Origin: Candidatus Krumholzibacteriia bacterium
GTDB lineage: Bacteria > Krumholzibacteriota > Krumholzibacteriia > JAJRXK01
Direction: 5' to 3'
DNA length: 33,815 nucleotides
NCBI GenBank assembly: GCA_035268685.1
Contig: DATFKK010000183.1
Location: 1 to 33,815 of the forward strand
The position numbers and the translations under genes are program-made. The notes below the pieces were generated by a model. It was not told the origin of the DNA, made no database searches, and saw only the letters and a list, made by a program, of their open reading frames with translations. Each line of letters starts with the position of its first letter. Positions within the stretch are counted from its first letter, which is position 1. This document shows positions 33,171 to 33,815 of this stretch, one piece after another.

Positions 33171-33815
33171 ATGGCTCCTTCGACCGATGATCACTTCGCC
33201 CCCACTCCTCCCAAGCGCATCCTCTCTCTCGACGGAGGCGGAATCCGCGGTGTGTTGTCGCTGCAGATCCTCCGTCGCCTCGAGGAACTCTTCGGTTCGC
33301 CACTCAGTGATTCCTTCGACCTGATCGGCGGCACGTCGACGGGGTCGATCATCGCGACGGGGCTGGCGCTGGGATGGTCGGTCGATCAGCTCCAGGAGAT
33401 GTACCGTGAGCTCGGACACGTCGTGTTCCGCCGGCACCCGCTGCGCATCGGCTTCCTGAATGCGAAGTTCCCGCGGGAACCGCTCGAGCGCGCACTCGTC
33501 GATGCGTTCGGTGACACTTGCCTGGGTGACGAAGCCGTGCGCACTGGACTCGCGATCGTCTGCAAACGGCTCGACACCGGGAGCCCCTGGGTTCTGCACA
33601 ACAATCCGCGCGGAAAGTTCTTCGAATCGGAGGACCCGGCGGCGCACGCCCCGAACCGGGCGTACCGACTGCGGGAACTCGTCCGCGCGAGCACGGCCGC
33701 GCCCTACTACTTCGACCCCGAGCACATCGAGGTGGCCGAGGGTGAGGTCGGTCTCTTCATCGATGGTGGCGTGAGCCCGCACGACAATCCGGCACTGCAG
33801 CTTCTGCTGCTCGCG
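33171..33815 (+). CDS. Patatin-like phospholipase (3' end beyond window)
   Basis: The first 215 residues of a patatin-family lipid acyl hydrolase are present, open at the window end. The oxyanion-hole motif is DGGGIRG (21-27), the nucleophile is Ser56 in GTSTG, and the catalytic Asp is in DGG (198-200), so the Ser-Asp dyad is complete. No signal peptide is present; this is the cytoplasmic type. Family members hydrolyse acyl chains from membrane phospholipids; some (CapV-like) are effectors of anti-phage systems and others are housekeeping lipases. The stretch KRLDTGSPWVLHNNPRGKFF is shared by a large group without assigned role. ATG at 33171; an ATG at 33163 is in another frame. Whether a cyclase or other defence gene follows cannot be seen. 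Confidence 0.9.
   Translation, partial: MAPSTDDHFAPTPPKRILSLDGGGIRGVLSLQILRRLEELFGSPLSDSFDLIGGTSTGSIIATGLALGWSVDQLQEMYRELGHVVFRRHPLRIGFLNAKFPREPLERALVDAFGDTCLGDEAVRTGLAIVCKRLDTGSPWVLHNNPRGKFFESEDPAAHAPNRAYRLRELVRASTAAPYYFDPEHIEVAEGEVGLFIDGGVSPHDNPALQLLLLA

Overview
The window is GC-rich, gene-dense bacterial DNA. Many start codons are GTG, and neighbouring genes overlap or sit a few bases apart. It encodes Gram-negative hallmarks: several predicted lipoproteins with lipoboxes followed by acidic runs, a twin-arginine signal, a periplasmic-type KatG, and a secreted protein ending in the PNPFNPSTTIRF signature of the FlgD-Ig/T9SS-type C-terminal domain. That combination, with a large Asp-box (sortilin-like) propeller and a DUF2089/SHOCT-like pair, suggests a lineage around the FCB group (Krumholzibacteriota, Eisenbacteria or Gemmatimonadota-like). 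This is inference; there is no rRNA or classical marker set here. No tRNA, rRNA, CRISPR array, insertion sequence or prophage was seen.

Left part (1-8430). The end of a dmsA-type molybdoenzyme gene overlaps a gene that fuses the DmsB ferredoxin to the DmsC membrane anchor. Facing it is a tight four-gene minus-strand cluster: serine palmitoyltransferase, a GNAT-fold acyltransferase, an NAD-dependent reductase and a PAP2_3/Aur1-like membrane enzyme. Together these look like a compact ceramide (sphingolipid) pathway and are the most interesting system in the window. A 392-bp divergent region rich in inverted repeats separates it from a HybB/NrfD-like membrane quinone protein that has no hydrogenase or Fe-S partner nearby.

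Middle (8430-19200). A 1,088-residue secreted Asp-box propeller protein, a DinB-like protein, a 1,099-residue protein of unrecognised function with a DoxX membrane protein just upstream, a small membrane protein, a Ser/Thr kinase whose membrane domain lies N-terminal, and a membrane-anchored alpha/beta hydrolase whose stop codon shares bases with that of the kinase.

Right part (19200-33815). A membrane-tethered GltB-like FMN/3Fe-4S protein, an arylsulfotransferase-like lipoprotein, a PEBP protein, a remnant of a FlgD-Ig-anchored secreted protein, a divergent YchF-type NTPase, a Rieske-like Tat lipoprotein lacking one histidine ligand, further secreted proteins, the DUF2089/SHOCT-like pair behind an elaborate AT-rich leader, GreA, a secreted catalase-peroxidase and, cut by the window end, a patatin-like phospholipase.

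Respiratory and redox functions (DMSO reductase, HybB-like, Rieske-like, GltB-like, KatG) and envelope functions (ceramide lipids, lipoproteins, patatin) dominate, fitting a Gram-negative bacterium that meets changing oxygen supply.
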